This document shows positions 24,322 through 31,928 of a stretch of DNA of 32,756 bases, one piece after another. Position numbers and translations under genes: made by a program. The notes below the pieces were generated by a model, which was not told the origin of the DNA, did no database searches, and worked only from the letters and a program-made list of their open reading frames with translations. Each line of letters opens with the position of its first letter. The stretch's first letter is position 1. The stretch comes from JAUVHV01 sp964523875 (lineage in GTDB: Bacteria; Omnitrophota; Gorgyraeia; JABMRG01). The DNA is taken from positions 1-32,756 of the forward strand of contig CAZGAS010000009.1 in assembly GCA_964523875.1 (NCBI GenBank), read 5' to 3'.

Positions 24322-24987
24322 TTATGCCTTCTTTTTAAGCGTCTCTATATTATGATTTGGCCCGACTATCATTAGTTTATCCTGAAGCCTAATCTTATAA
24401 TCCGCTTCTGGCGTAGGATTGATTACCTCCTCGCCTTTCGCGTTCTTGCTTTTTATCGCGACAATGTTAAGGCCATACTCAACTCTTATATTAAGCTGTT
24501 TTAAGCTCTTTCCCACAAACTCTTGTGGCGCTTTTATCTCTATTATGCTGCACTCTGAGGAGAGATCAATGTATTCGCTAACCTTTGGTGAGGTAAGCGC
24601 GTTAGCTATTCTTATACCCATGTCCCGCTCCGGGAAGACCACCCTGTCCGCCCCAACCTTCTCCAGCACTTTTCCATGATCTTTTGTCACAGCCTTTGCT
24701 ATAATCTCTTTTATGCCTATCTCTTTAAGCACCAGGGTGATAAGCACAGAGGACTCGATATTGCCTCCTACGCTTACTATCGCCACGTCAATAGGCTCTA
24801 TACCTACTACCTTCAACGCCTTTTCATCAGTAGCATCTACACAAACCGCTTGAGCCACTACCTCTGAGAGGTCCTGGACTTTTTCTTCATCTGTGTCAAT
24901 AGCCAGAACCTGGCACCCCTTGCTGCTTAAGGTCTCTGCAACGCTGGAACCAAATCTTCCTAACCCTATAACGGCAAACTGTCTCAT
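24322..24987 (-). CDS. trkA: Trk/Ktr potassium uptake regulatory subunit (RCK, TrkA family)
   Basis: Cytoplasmic ring-forming regulator of a Trk/Ktr channel. The N-terminal RCK_N Rossmann fold starts FAVIGLGRFGSSVAETL (GxGxxG nucleotide site) with the acidic end of strand 2 in VLAIDTDEEKV. The RCK_C domain covers about 135-221. At 221 residues it is a single-repeat KtrA-like subunit, not the double-length E. coli TrkA. It binds ATP/ADP or NAD(H) in the family. It sits after trkH with 90 bp between. Its leader (25009-25030) shares a 22-base motif with the leader of the sulfurtransferase gene. Confidence 0.94.
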   Translation of the reverse strand: MRQFAVIGLGRFGSSVAETLSSKGCQVLAIDTDEEKVQDLSEVVAQAVCVDATDEKALKVVGIEPIDVAIVSVGGNIESSVLITLVLKEIGIKEIIAKAVTKDHGKVLEKVGADRVVFPERDMGIRIANALTSPKVSEYIDLSSECSIIEIKAPQEFVGKSLKQLNIRVEYGLNIVAIKSKNAKGEEVINPTPEADYKIRLQDKLMIVGPNHNIETLKKKA

Positions 24988-25077
24988 TGTCTTCTCCCTT
25001 TATATATAGGTTAAGGTAGAGGCAAAGATGTATGCCTCCATACCAACCTTTTCCTTTTATCTAGTATCCAATATCTA

Positions 25078-26442
25078 TTACCCGACCATAAGCGTCTCTT
25101 CGGGATAACGAAAAACTGTTTTCCCTCTGCGCATAGCTATCGCTAAAGCAAGAGTAAGCGGACCTACCCTGCCCACAAACATAGTAAGCATAATAATAAG
25201 TTTGCCGATAGGCGTCAAATTCGGTGTAATACCTGTTGACAGCCCTACCGTGCCAAACGCGGAAGTCGATTCAAACAGTATGCCTAAGAAATAATGGCTG
25301 CTCTGAGCAGCCGCGCTTTCTGTTGCCGAAAGCAAGAAAGTGGAACCAACAACCACGCAGAGCGCGAGAAAAATTATAACTGCTGCCCGCCTATATGTCT
25401 CTTTTGGTATTGTGCGGCCAAAAAGATTTATCCTATCCTCGTTTCTAAACATTGAATATAGCGCGGCAACAACAATACCGAATGTTACTGTCTTGATACC
25501 ACCACCCGTAGAACCCGGCGACGCTCCAATGAACATCAGGATAATCAGCATAAATAATGTAGCGGGCCTTAATGTCGCGGTGTTTAATATATTAAACCCC
25601 GCTGTTCTTGGCGTAATAGAAGTAAATAGGCATGTCCTTGCCTTTTCAGCAAAGCTCATTCCATAAAGAGCGGAATTGTTTTCCAAGAAATATATACCCA
25701 AGGCGCCCGCGATAATAAGCAAAAGCGTAACCAGCACCACTATCTTTGTCTGCAGGCTCACGCGGGAAGCTATAAGCCGCCTGTCCTGTCTCCAAAATTT
25801 CAGTTTCGGGATATCCAAAAAGACAATAAAGCCCATACCACCTATAATAATAAGAGCGCCGACTATAGTGAGTGTAACCCAATCTGAAGCGAAGCCTGAT
25901 AAACTGTTGCGGAACAATGAAAACCCGGCATTACAAAACGCAGAGACCGCGTGGAATAGGGCTCTTTCCAGTGTAAGCAGTGCGCTCCAGCCAGTCGTCG
26001 CTCTCCATCTAAAATAAAGCGATATAGTGCCTATAGCTTCAACGCAGAATGTAAACGCTATTATATAAAAAATAAGCCGTCTTAAGCCTTCTATTCGCGT
26101 CTGGCCAAGCGCGCTCTTTATTGTCATATTGTGGGATATTGATAGCTTTCTGCCTAACAAGATAGCGAACATTGTAGAAAATGTCATTATCCCAAGGCCC
26201 CCTGCCTGGATTAGGCAGAGTATAACCAACCGCCCAAACGGTGAGAAAAAACTACCTGTATCCTTGACAATAAGCCCTGTAACGCATGTAGCGCTTGTTG
26301 CCGTAAAAAGGCTGTCAATAATACCCGGGCTTTGATTGCCTGCTGTTGAAATGGGCAAGCTGAGCAAAACAGCTCCTGCCAAGATCACAAAAAGAAAACT
26401 TAGAACTATTACCTGCGCAGGCTGTAGTCTTATTTTTTTCAT
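25078..26442 (-). CDS. trkH: Trk/Ktr potassium uptake channel subunit
   Basis: Membrane pore of the potassium uptake system, about 454 residues with 8-10 membrane helices in the four-repeat MPM design. Selectivity-filter glycines are seen in TATSATCVTGLIV, AVSAFCNAGFSLF, TPRTAGFNIL and STSAFGTVGLSTG. The invariant GxSPGSTGGGIKT segment (about 310-325) is the gate-loop region. Size fits KtrB. I start it at ATG 26442; a TTG at 26448 lies two bases from the rplT stop and adds two residues. Its insertion between rplT and pheS breaks a usually tight translation operon. Confidence 0.94.
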   Translation of the reverse strand: MKKIRLQPAQVIVLSFLFVILAGAVLLSLPISTAGNQSPGIIDSLFTATSATCVTGLIVKDTGSFFSPFGRLVILCLIQAGGLGIMTFSTMFAILLGRKLSISHNMTIKSALGQTRIEGLRRLIFYIIAFTFCVEAIGTISLYFRWRATTGWSALLTLERALFHAVSAFCNAGFSLFRNSLSGFASDWVTLTIVGALIIIGGMGFIVFLDIPKLKFWRQDRRLIASRVSLQTKIVVLVTLLLIIAGALGIYFLENNSALYGMSFAEKARTCLFTSITPRTAGFNILNTATLRPATLFMLIILMFIGASPGSTGGGIKTVTFGIVVAALYSMFRNEDRINLFGRTIPKETYRRAAVIIFLALCVVVGSTFLLSATESAAAQSSHYFLGILFESTSAFGTVGLSTGITPNLTPIGKLIIMLTMFVGRVGPLTLALAIAMRRGKTVFRYPEETLMVG

Positions 26443-26449
26443 AGACAAT

Positions 26450-26812
26450 CTATTTTGCGGGTTTCGTTGGTTTTACAAGCGCTATCAAGTGCTTAAAGGC
26501 GCTCTTATGCGAAACTGCTATCTCTGCTAAGACTTTTCTATCAAGCGCTATCTTTGCATTCTTAAGCCCGTTCATAAATCTCGCGTATGTCAACCCATTT
26601 GCCTTGCAAGCAGCATTTATCCTGACTATCCATAAAGAACGAAAAGTACGTTTCTTTATCTTTCTGTCACGATAAGAATAGGCCTCTGCCCTCATAACAG
26701 TCTCTTTTGCTGTCCTGTAAAGCTTGCTGCGCCCTCCAACATAGCCTTTTGCGGCCTTTAATACTTTGTTTCTTTTTTTCTTTGATGCAACACCGTGTTT
26801 AACTCGTGCCAT
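26450..26812 (-). CDS. rplT: 50S ribosomal protein L20
   Basis: A 120-residue basic ribosomal protein. It starts MARVKHGVASKKKRNKVLK and contains FRSLWIVRINAACKANGLTYARFMNGL, the hallmark of L20. In many bacteria L20 represses its own operon by binding the mRNA leader; a candidate leader lies between infC and rpmI. AAGGAG precedes the ATG. rpmI ends 28 bp upstream. Confidence 0.98.
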   Translation of the reverse strand: MARVKHGVASKKKRNKVLKAAKGYVGGRSKLYRTAKETVMRAEAYSYRDRKIKKRTFRSLWIVRINAACKANGLTYARFMNGLKNAKIALDRKVLAEIAVSHKSAFKHLIALVKPTKPAK

Positions 26813-26840
26813 GACTCGCTCCTTAAGTAAACCGTTTCCG

Positions 26841-27032
26841 CTAGGTAATCATCGCCCTCATCTTAGCGGACTCGGCCTTTGTAAGCACAACCTTTTGTTT
26901 GAGCCCGCGCTTACGTTTTCTGTTTTTGCTTGTCATAAGATGGCCAGAAAATGATTTTTTTACCTTGGCCTTCCCTGTCTTTGTTATTGTTACCCGTTTT
27001 TTAACTGCTTTCCTTGTCTTACGTTTTGGCAT
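26841..27032 (-). CDS. rpmI: 50S ribosomal protein L35
   Basis: A 63-residue very basic protein starting MPKRKTRKAVKKRVTIT, with the L35 signature SGHLMTSKNRKRKRGLK. AAAGG lies eight bases before the ATG. It has the standard position between infC and rplT, but a 217-bp gap separates it from infC, long for this operon and containing two hairpins. Confidence 0.97.
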   Translation of the reverse strand: MPKRKTRKAVKKRVTITKTGKAKVKKSFSGHLMTSKNRKRKRGLKQKVVLTKAESAKMRAMIT

Positions 27033-27249
27033 AGTATTAACCTTTCATAAAATGCTAAGCTTGCCTCTGCTATAGTGCGTATTCCTCTCGACTATTTTCA
27101 ACATTTGGCCTTGCGGTAATAGTCCATATGCTCACGCTTTCTGCTTCGTTACTCCGAGCACAATAAACAATCTATGTAAAAAACCCTGCCTACCACCTTG
27201 CTGCCTTTATGCGTATTAATCATATCATGGTGATAAAGCATGATTCTGT
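27033..27249 (-). promoter_or_regulatory. Candidate L20-type ribosomal protein leader
   Basis: The 217 bp between infC and rpmI contain no gene. The minus strand folds into TGCTC/GAGCA (27156-27160 with 27129-27133), then a 7-bp stem GACTATT/AATAGTC (27118-27124 with 27090-27096) enclosing ACCGCAAGGCC. In Firmicutes and E. coli, L20 binds mRNA here and represses rpmI-rplT. Position and structure support such a leader; matching to a known leader family was not possible. The first hairpin also resembles dispersed repeats of this genome. Confidence 0.4.
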
Positions 27250-27759
27250 TTATTTCGGTATAAGCACCATGTTAAGGAATCGGCCTTCACGCGCCGGGCG
27301 CTTTTCCGGCTCGCCAATACTGGCTATGTCCTTGATTATTTTGTCCATCAGCGCACCACCCAGCTCTTGATGCGCAAGTTCTCTGCCACGAAAGCGCAAA
27401 CTAATCTTGACCTTGCTTCCCTTTGTCATAAAGTCCTTGATATGCGAGAGCTTTGTCTGGTAATCATGTTCTTCTATCCTAGCTTTATACCGTATCTCTT
27501 TAAGCTTAACAGTATGCTGCCGCTTTCTGGCTTCCTTCTGTTTTTTGTCCTGATCATATTTGTACTTGCTATAATCCATAATTCTGCATACTGGCGGCCG
27601 GGACGTTGGCGCTACCTCTACTAGATCCAACCCTGCTTCACGTGCCTGCGCTAACGCATCCTGAGGACTCATCACCTCAAGCTGCTCTCCCGCGGGTCCG
27701 ATTACCCTGATCTCGCTTATCTTGATCTGTTCATTGACTCTTAAACGCTTTTGTATAAT
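27250..27759 (-). CDS. infC: Translation initiation factor IF-3, with AUU start codon
   Basis: Binds the 30S subunit and checks start-codon choice. The frame reads through RVNEQIKISEIRVIGPAGEQ and LAQAREAGLDLVEVAP, then DYSKYKYDQ and the C-domain HDYQTKLSHIKDFM, SKVKISLRFRGRE. No ATG or GTG precedes the conserved N-domain; the first in-frame GTG (27675) would delete about 28 conserved residues. ATT at 27759 lies five bases after a strong AAAGGAGG and gives 169 residues, the normal length. AUU starts in infC are classic and let IF-3 repress its own synthesis. An ATA directly after it is a less likely start. Confidence 0.95.
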   Translation of the reverse strand: MIQKRLRVNEQIKISEIRVIGPAGEQLEVMSPQDALAQAREAGLDLVEVAPTSRPPVCRIMDYSKYKYDQDKKQKEARKRQHTVKLKEIRYKARIEEHDYQTKLSHIKDFMTKGSKVKISLRFRGRELAHQELGGALMDKIIKDIASIGEPEKRPAREGRFLNMVLIPK

Positions 27760-27797
27760 AACCCCCTCCTTTCGTATGTAAATATACGTTTGTACAA

Positions 27798-29504
27798 TTA
27801 TACCTTATTAAGCACCTGATGCGATAATCTCTCTATAAAAACTTCCAGCAGGCCATCCCCTTCGTCACCTTTCTCTCTGCTTCTAACAGCTATCTTACCC
27901 GCAGATTCTTCTTGCTGGCCCAGAATGATTACATAAGGAATTTTTTGCGCCCGTGCTTCCCTTATCTTGTAGCCTATTTTTTCGTTTCGTGTATCCAGCT
28001 TTATCCTAAAACCCGCTTTTTTAAGAACGGTTGCTACATCCGCGGCGTATTGAGACTGCTTGTCCGTAATCGTAGCTATACGTACTTGTTCCGGCGAGAG
28101 CCACAAGGGCAACGCGCCCGCGTAATGCTCTATAAGCGCGCCTATAAAACGCTCCATGCTGCCGAGTATGACCCTATGTATCATAACAGGCCTTTTTACG
28201 CTTCCGTCTTGCGCCGCGTAGCCCAATTCAAATCTTTCAGGCAGCGCGAAATCACACTGGATAGTTGCGCATTGCCAAAAACGCCCTAACCCGTCCTTAA
28301 GCTTTATATCTATCTTTGGCCCGTAGAAAGCGCCGTCGCCTTCATTTATATCGTATTCAATGTTCTTAGACTTTAGAGAATCTTCTAACGCTGTAGTGGC
28401 CTGCTCCCAATCCTGGTCTGTGCCTATGGATTTTTTCGGCCTTGTACTAACCTCTACCATATAATCTTCAAATCCAAAGACAACCATCGCGTCTATAACA
28501 AAGTCAATTACAGATTCTATCTCCTGTCTGAGCTGTTCAGGCAAGCAGAATATATGCGCGTCGTCCTGTGTAAAACCGCGTACCCTTAACAGCCCGTGTA
28601 ACACCCCGCTTTTCTCGTGCCTGTACACACTACCTAATTCAAAAAACCTTAGCGGCAGATCCCTGTAGCTTCTTGTTTTTGTTTTATAAACAAGCATATG
28701 AGCCGGGCAATTCATAGGCTTTACAGCGTATTCTTCGTCATCAACATTAAAAGTATACATATGCTCTTTGTAAAACTCGTAATGGCCTGAACGTACCCAA
28801 ATATCGGACTTTAAGATATGCGGGCTTATTATAAGATCATAGCCCCTGCTTAAATGCTCTGCCTTTTCCCAATCCTCTATTATGGTTCTTAACAGCGCTC
28901 CTTTTGGCTGGTATATAATAAGCCCGGCACCTGCTGTCTTATCTGTTATATAAAGCTCCAGCTCGCGCCCAAGCTTTCTGTGGTCTCTCTTTTTTGCTTC
29001 TTCAAGCATGTGCATGTGTTGGGCAAGTTCTTTTTTCGAGGCAAACGCTGTGCCGTATATTCGCTGGAGCATGGGGTTCTTCTCGTCACCGCGCCAATAA
29101 GCTCCCGCGATACTCAACAACTTGAATGCCTTAATCTCTCCTGCTGAAGAGACGTGAGGCCCTTTGCATAAGTCTACGAACTCTCCACTCTTATAAATAG
29201 TAATATCCTGATCTGTAATTTCTTTTATAAGCTCAAGCTTGTAGGGTTCGTTCTTAAAAAGAGCACGCGCGGCGGATTTTGAGATAGACTCTTTTTGGAA
29301 CAAGGCATTCTCACTGATAATCTTTGCCATCTCCTGCTCTATCGCGGCAAGGTCCGTTGGCAAGAAGGGTGTATCTTTATCAAAATCATAATAAAAACCA
29401 TCAGCTATAGATGGCCCTATCGCTATCTTTACATCCGGCCAAAGTTTCTTCACCGCATGTGCCATAACATGCGCTGTACTGTGCCTTAAGGTCTCCAGAT
29501 CCAT
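27798..29504 (-). CDS. thrS: Threonyl-tRNA synthetase, lacking the TGS domain
   Basis: Class II synthetase for threonine. The 568 residues begin directly with METL-like MDLETLRHSTAHVMAHAV, the start of the second (editing) domain; the usual 60-70-residue TGS domain is missing. Editing-site residues are present (HxxxH in HSTAHVMAH; CKGPHV). The catalytic core has MNCPAHMLVYK, RHEKSGVLHGLLRVRGFTQDD, FYGPKIDI and GSMERFIGALIEHY, and the anticodon domain ends the protein. AAGGATATGGA precedes the ATG, and no coding continuation lies upstream, since tRNA-Leu ends 22 bp away. TGS-less ThrRS is known in some lineages. Confidence 0.96.
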   Translation of the reverse strand: MDLETLRHSTAHVMAHAVKKLWPDVKIAIGPSIADGFYYDFDKDTPFLPTDLAAIEQEMAKIISENALFQKESISKSAARALFKNEPYKLELIKEITDQDITIYKSGEFVDLCKGPHVSSAGEIKAFKLLSIAGAYWRGDEKNPMLQRIYGTAFASKKELAQHMHMLEEAKKRDHRKLGRELELYITDKTAGAGLIIYQPKGALLRTIIEDWEKAEHLSRGYDLIISPHILKSDIWVRSGHYEFYKEHMYTFNVDDEEYAVKPMNCPAHMLVYKTKTRSYRDLPLRFFELGSVYRHEKSGVLHGLLRVRGFTQDDAHIFCLPEQLRQEIESVIDFVIDAMVVFGFEDYMVEVSTRPKKSIGTDQDWEQATTALEDSLKSKNIEYDINEGDGAFYGPKIDIKLKDGLGRFWQCATIQCDFALPERFELGYAAQDGSVKRPVMIHRVILGSMERFIGALIEHYAGALPLWLSPEQVRIATITDKQSQYAADVATVLKKAGFRIKLDTRNEKIGYKIREARAQKIPYVIILGQQEESAGKIAVRSREKGDEGDGLLEVFIERLSHQVLNKV

Positions 29505-29525
29505 TCCATATCCTTATCTTTAATG

Positions 29526-29614
29526 TGGTGCCGGGAGCCGGACTTGAACCGGCACGGGTATTACTACCCATTGGATTTTAAGTCCAAGGCGTCTGCCAAT
29601 TCCGCCATCCCGGC
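29526..29614 (-). tRNA. tRNA-Leu (TAA anticodon)
   Basis: Class II tRNA with a long variable arm (TGGGTAGTAATACCC). The acceptor GCCGGGA pairs with TCCCGGC, then discriminator A and encoded CCA. The anticodon stem TTGGA/TCCAA holds CTTAAAA, anticodon TAA. It lies 22 bp before thrS and shares its promoter. Confidence 0.96.
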
Positions 29615-29685
29615 ACTTGACAGTATTGTGCTTAAACAAGCCCCTACCGTGCTTATGCTCGAGTAATACGCATAGTTATGTGCGT

Positions 29686-29714
29686 AATATACCAAAAAAG
29701 GTATGCTTTGTCAA
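29686..29714 (-). promoter_or_regulatory. Promoter of tRNA-Leu and the thrS operon
   Basis: TTGACA (29709-29714), a 17-base spacer and TATATT (29686-29691) on the minus strand. Start would be near 29679, 65 bp before tRNA-Leu. The remaining bases to the tRNA-Val side (29715-29783) are A/T-rich with no further feature. Confidence 0.75.
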
Positions 29715-29783
29715 TCATTACTCATTGTATCTATAGTTATAAAGACTTTATACATAACTTAGTATATTATAACAAATCACTCT

Positions 29784-29931
29784 GTTCTGCTTCGCTCTCG
29801 CATACTATTCTTCCGGTGAAGCTTCGCAGGAACTTTAGCAAAGCGAATAGTACGTGGTGGGCGGTAGAGGACTCGAACCTCCGGCCTCTTGCATGTGAAG
29901 CAAGCGCTCTAACCAACTGAGCTAACCGCCC
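29784..29931. repeat. 148-bp direct repeat, copy 1 (tRNA-Val CAC plus 3' flank)
   Basis: Bases 29784-29931 match 30691-30838 without any length difference, about 133 of 148 positions by eye. The repeat contains the whole tRNA plus 71 bp of its 3' flank, including GAGCTTCGCAGGAACTTTAG or near-identical sequence. The flank is conserved better near the tRNA than at its far end. Confidence 0.9.
29855..29931 (-). tRNA. tRNA-Val (CAC anticodon)
   Basis: Cloverleaf with acceptor GGGCGGT/ACCGCCC, discriminator A, encoded CCA, D arm TTAGCTCAGTTGGTTAGAGC and T arm GGAGGTTCGAGTCCTCT. The anticodon stem CTTGC/GCAAG holds TTCACAT, anticodon CAC, which reads GUG. Its sequence, with its 3' flank, is repeated as tRNA-Val(GAC) 907 bp upstream. 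Confidence 0.95.
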
Positions 29932-30000
29932 AATAAGATCATTTAACTCTTTTATCGTTTCTTGCTGCAAACATATAAACATAGCGCATCTTAGCTAACC

Positions 30001-30052
30001 CCCGCCGTAGGCGGGTCAGCCTTTGGCTGAAACTGAGCTAACCGCCCAATAA
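30001..30052. repeat. Double triloop hairpin joined to a tRNA-Val 5' fragment
   Basis: CCCGCC-GTA-GGCGGG (30001-30015) is followed directly by TCAGCC-TTT-GGCTGA (30016-30030), both perfect 6-bp stems. A 22-bp exact copy of the 5' end of tRNA-Val(CAC) and its leader follows (30031-30052, matching 29915-29936). The fragment is too short to be a tRNA. The stretch 29937-30155 holds nothing else I can name. Confidence 0.85.
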
Positions 30053-30155
30053 CTGCAAACGCTTCCCTCGTCGCTATTGCTCCTTGGGATTAATTCGCGC
30101 TTACAAGTTATCTCGCTAACGCTCTATAACTTATGTGTTCATTAAACTAACCAGC

Positions 30156-30198
30156 AAAAAAAAGAGGCGGGCACCTTTTAACCAAGCGCATACCGCCT
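30156..30198 (-). terminator. Rho-independent terminator of the cupin gene
   Basis: On the minus strand AGGCGG and CCGCCT pair around a 22-base loop, followed by CTTTTTTTT. It lies about 10 bp after the cupin stop codon and indicates a monocistronic unit. Confidence 0.8.
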
Positions 30199-30207
30199 TT
30201 TGTCTTG

Positions 30208-30624
30208 CTATTCCTGTATCGTTATCGGCATATCCTTGATACCCGCGTAAAAGACTATGATCTCTACAGGTTCGTTGCCTTCATTGATGCCATAATGCCA
30301 CTTATCCACAACCTCTACAATGGGGTCCCCTGCTTGTAAGTGTAGTACATCTCCATCTTCTGTCTTAACAGCAAGTTCTCCTGCTAACAGTACCCCGGCG
30401 TTAATAACCGGGTGTTCATGCACCGGCAGTTGCGTGCCTTTAGGAATAGTGATTTTTAATATAGTTACTTCTGGCTGGCCTGCTGGATATGCCGGCAAGG
30501 CTTCTCCGTCCCAACTTGAACTCGACTGAACTATAATATCGACTTCTGTAGCACATGTTCCCGCGACCGCGATATTACTTGTTGCAAGCGCTATCAACGA
30601 TACCGCATAAAACAGCCTCTTCAT
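30208..30624 (-). CDS. Exported cupin-domain protein
   Basis: A 138-residue protein with a signal peptide (MKRLFYAVSLIALATSNIAVAG) and a single cupin barrel. Cupin motif 1 is PVHEHPVINAGVLLAGE and motif 2 is the GDPIVEVVDKWHYGINEG region, giving two to three histidines and a glutamate for a metal. It would act in the periplasm or outside the cell; ligand and reaction are unknown, and a sugar or small-molecule role would be guesswork. ATG 30624 is preceded by AAAGGA and is where the signal peptide begins; the frame extends 17 codons further without reason. It lies alone between two tRNA-Val copies, with its own terminator, which suggests a passenger gene. Confidence 0.85.
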   Translation of the reverse strand: MKRLFYAVSLIALATSNIAVAGTCATEVDIIVQSSSSWDGEALPAYPAGQPEVTILKITIPKGTQLPVHEHPVINAGVLLAGELAVKTEDGDVLHLQAGDPIVEVVDKWHYGINEGNEPVEIIVFYAGIKDMPITIQE

Positions 30625-30690
30625 CTGTATCCTTTTTTCATTCCTTCGTAGCCGCACCGGAGTTCCAGCACTCAACGGCGGAGAAGAATG

Positions 30691-30838
30691 GTTCTGCTTC
30701 GCTCTTGAATCCTTGCTTTCCGGTGGAGCTTCGCAGGAACTTTAGCAAAACGAATAGTGCGTGGTGGGCGGTAGAGGAGTTGAACCTCCGACCTCTTGCA
30801 TGTCAAGCAAACGCTCTAACCAACTGAGCTAACCGCCC
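30691..30838. repeat. 148-bp direct repeat, copy 2 (tRNA-Val GAC plus 3' flank)
   Basis: Second copy of the repeat at 29784-29931, 907 bp away, same length, about 15 substitutions, several of them in the first dozen flank bases. It ends exactly at the tRNA 5' end, 7 bp from the recombinase stop codon. Confidence 0.9.
30762..30838 (-). tRNA. tRNA-Val (GAC anticodon)
   Basis: Cloverleaf with the same acceptor (GGGCGGT/ACCGCCC) and encoded CCA as the CAC copy. The anticodon stem TTTGC/GCAAG, with one U-G pair, holds TTGACAT, anticodon GAC, reading GUC and GUU. T arm GGAGGTTCAACTCCTCT. It lies 7 bp downstream of the integrase stop, so read-through from the integrase could reach it. Confidence 0.95.
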
Positions 30839-30845
30839 ACGAACT

Positions 30846-31919
30846 TTAAGTGCTTATATATGATGGTGTTACAGAAACTATCTTTTTATGCTCTTTTGCC
30901 AAAACTGGACTTGGTGTCCAAATAGTGTCCATTCTCTTCTGTAAAATGTCTACTGCCCGCTTTTTATGGTCTGGTGAAAGGTGGCTATATCTAAGGGTCA
31001 TTTCTATCTTTTTGTGGCCCATCAGCTCTCGAACGGTGTTTAAATCCACCCCTGCCATCACTAGGTGCGATGCGAAGGTATGCCTTAGGTCGTGGAAACG
31101 GAAGTTTAATATACCAGATTTCCTGCAGGCTGTAAAGAAGGATTTTCTTATATCTTTTGTGGGCTCTCCCTTCTCATTAGAGAACACATAAGCACTCTCA
31201 GGATGCTTCCTAACCCTGATAAAAGCTGTCTTGACCATTTCATTCATAGGTATGGTTTTCTTTTCTCCGTTCTTTGTGATATATATATTAATAATACCAT
31301 TCTTAAAATCAATATCCTGCCATTTAAGATTAAATATTTCGCCCCTGCGCATACCAGTGTTGAGAGCTATTATGATTATCGGCTTAAGATTACCCCTGCA
31401 ATTCCTTAGCAACTTCTCTATCTCTTCTTTATCTAAATACCTCAGCCTGCCATTGCTTTCTTTATATAATTTTACTTTGGCTATTTGATTATCACTTATC
31501 TTGCCCCATTCAACTGCCTTAGTAAGCATGTGTTTTAACAAGGCTGTCTGTCTGTTAGTAGAAACATGGGAAACCTTTTTTATTCTTTCTGTCTTGAATT
31601 TCTCCACAAGCAAGGGTGTTATCTCATACAGGTGCTTACCACCAAAGAACTCTTTTAACCGTCTTGTATTGCTTATATCAGACTTGTGAGACCTTTTGTG
31701 AGGCTTGGAGTGTAACTCAAGATACATATCAGCAAGTTCTTCAAACTTAATCTTGTTCTGCTTCTTGATATCAAGAAACCTATTTTCTGCTATAGCGAGC
31801 TTACGCTTGCGCAGGACATTATCTGCCAAGGTCTTCGAGGCCCCTATCTTCTCTCGTATACGGCGACCGTTAGCGTAATAGTCTATGTAATAATTATTCT
31901 TCTTTTTGTATATAGCCAT
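30846..31919 (-). CDS. Tyrosine recombinase / phage-type integrase
   Basis: Site-specific recombinase of 357 residues. A short N-terminal arm-binding-like segment with a Tyr-rich start (MAIYKKKNNYYIDYYANGRR) precedes a core-binding domain (about 55-140) and the catalytic domain (about 155-330). The full catalytic set is seen: R191 in TGMRRGE, K near 220, H276 and R279 in HDLRHT, H302 in LMGHKK and Y311 in LRYSHL. This is the usual make-up of integrative-element integrases rather than XerC/D, because of the arm domain. It follows a secreted-protein gene by 9 bp and runs up to a tRNA-Val. The G+C content looks lower than in the core genes. Confidence 0.93.
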   Translation of the reverse strand: MAIYKKKNNYYIDYYANGRRIREKIGASKTLADNVLRKRKLAIAENRFLDIKKQNKIKFEELADMYLELHSKPHKRSHKSDISNTRRLKEFFGGKHLYEITPLLVEKFKTERIKKVSHVSTNRQTALLKHMLTKAVEWGKISDNQIAKVKLYKESNGRLRYLDKEEIEKLLRNCRGNLKPIIIIALNTGMRRGEIFNLKWQDIDFKNGIINIYITKNGEKKTIPMNEMVKTAFIRVRKHPESAYVFSNEKGEPTKDIRKSFFTACRKSGILNFRFHDLRHTFASHLVMAGVDLNTVRELMGHKKIEMTLRYSHLSPDHKKRAVDILQKRMDTIWTPSPVLAKEHKKIVSVTPSYIST

Positions 31920-31928
31920 ATAGCATTC

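Noticed and set aside
29678..29920. Open frames through the tRNA-Val copies (29678-29920 and 30555-30827) that look like homologous proteins containing WWAVE..NLRPLAC
   Set aside because: They are translations of tRNA-Val and its 3' flank on the opposite strand. Their similarity comes from the DNA duplication, and this peptide is a well-known artefact of tRNA regions.
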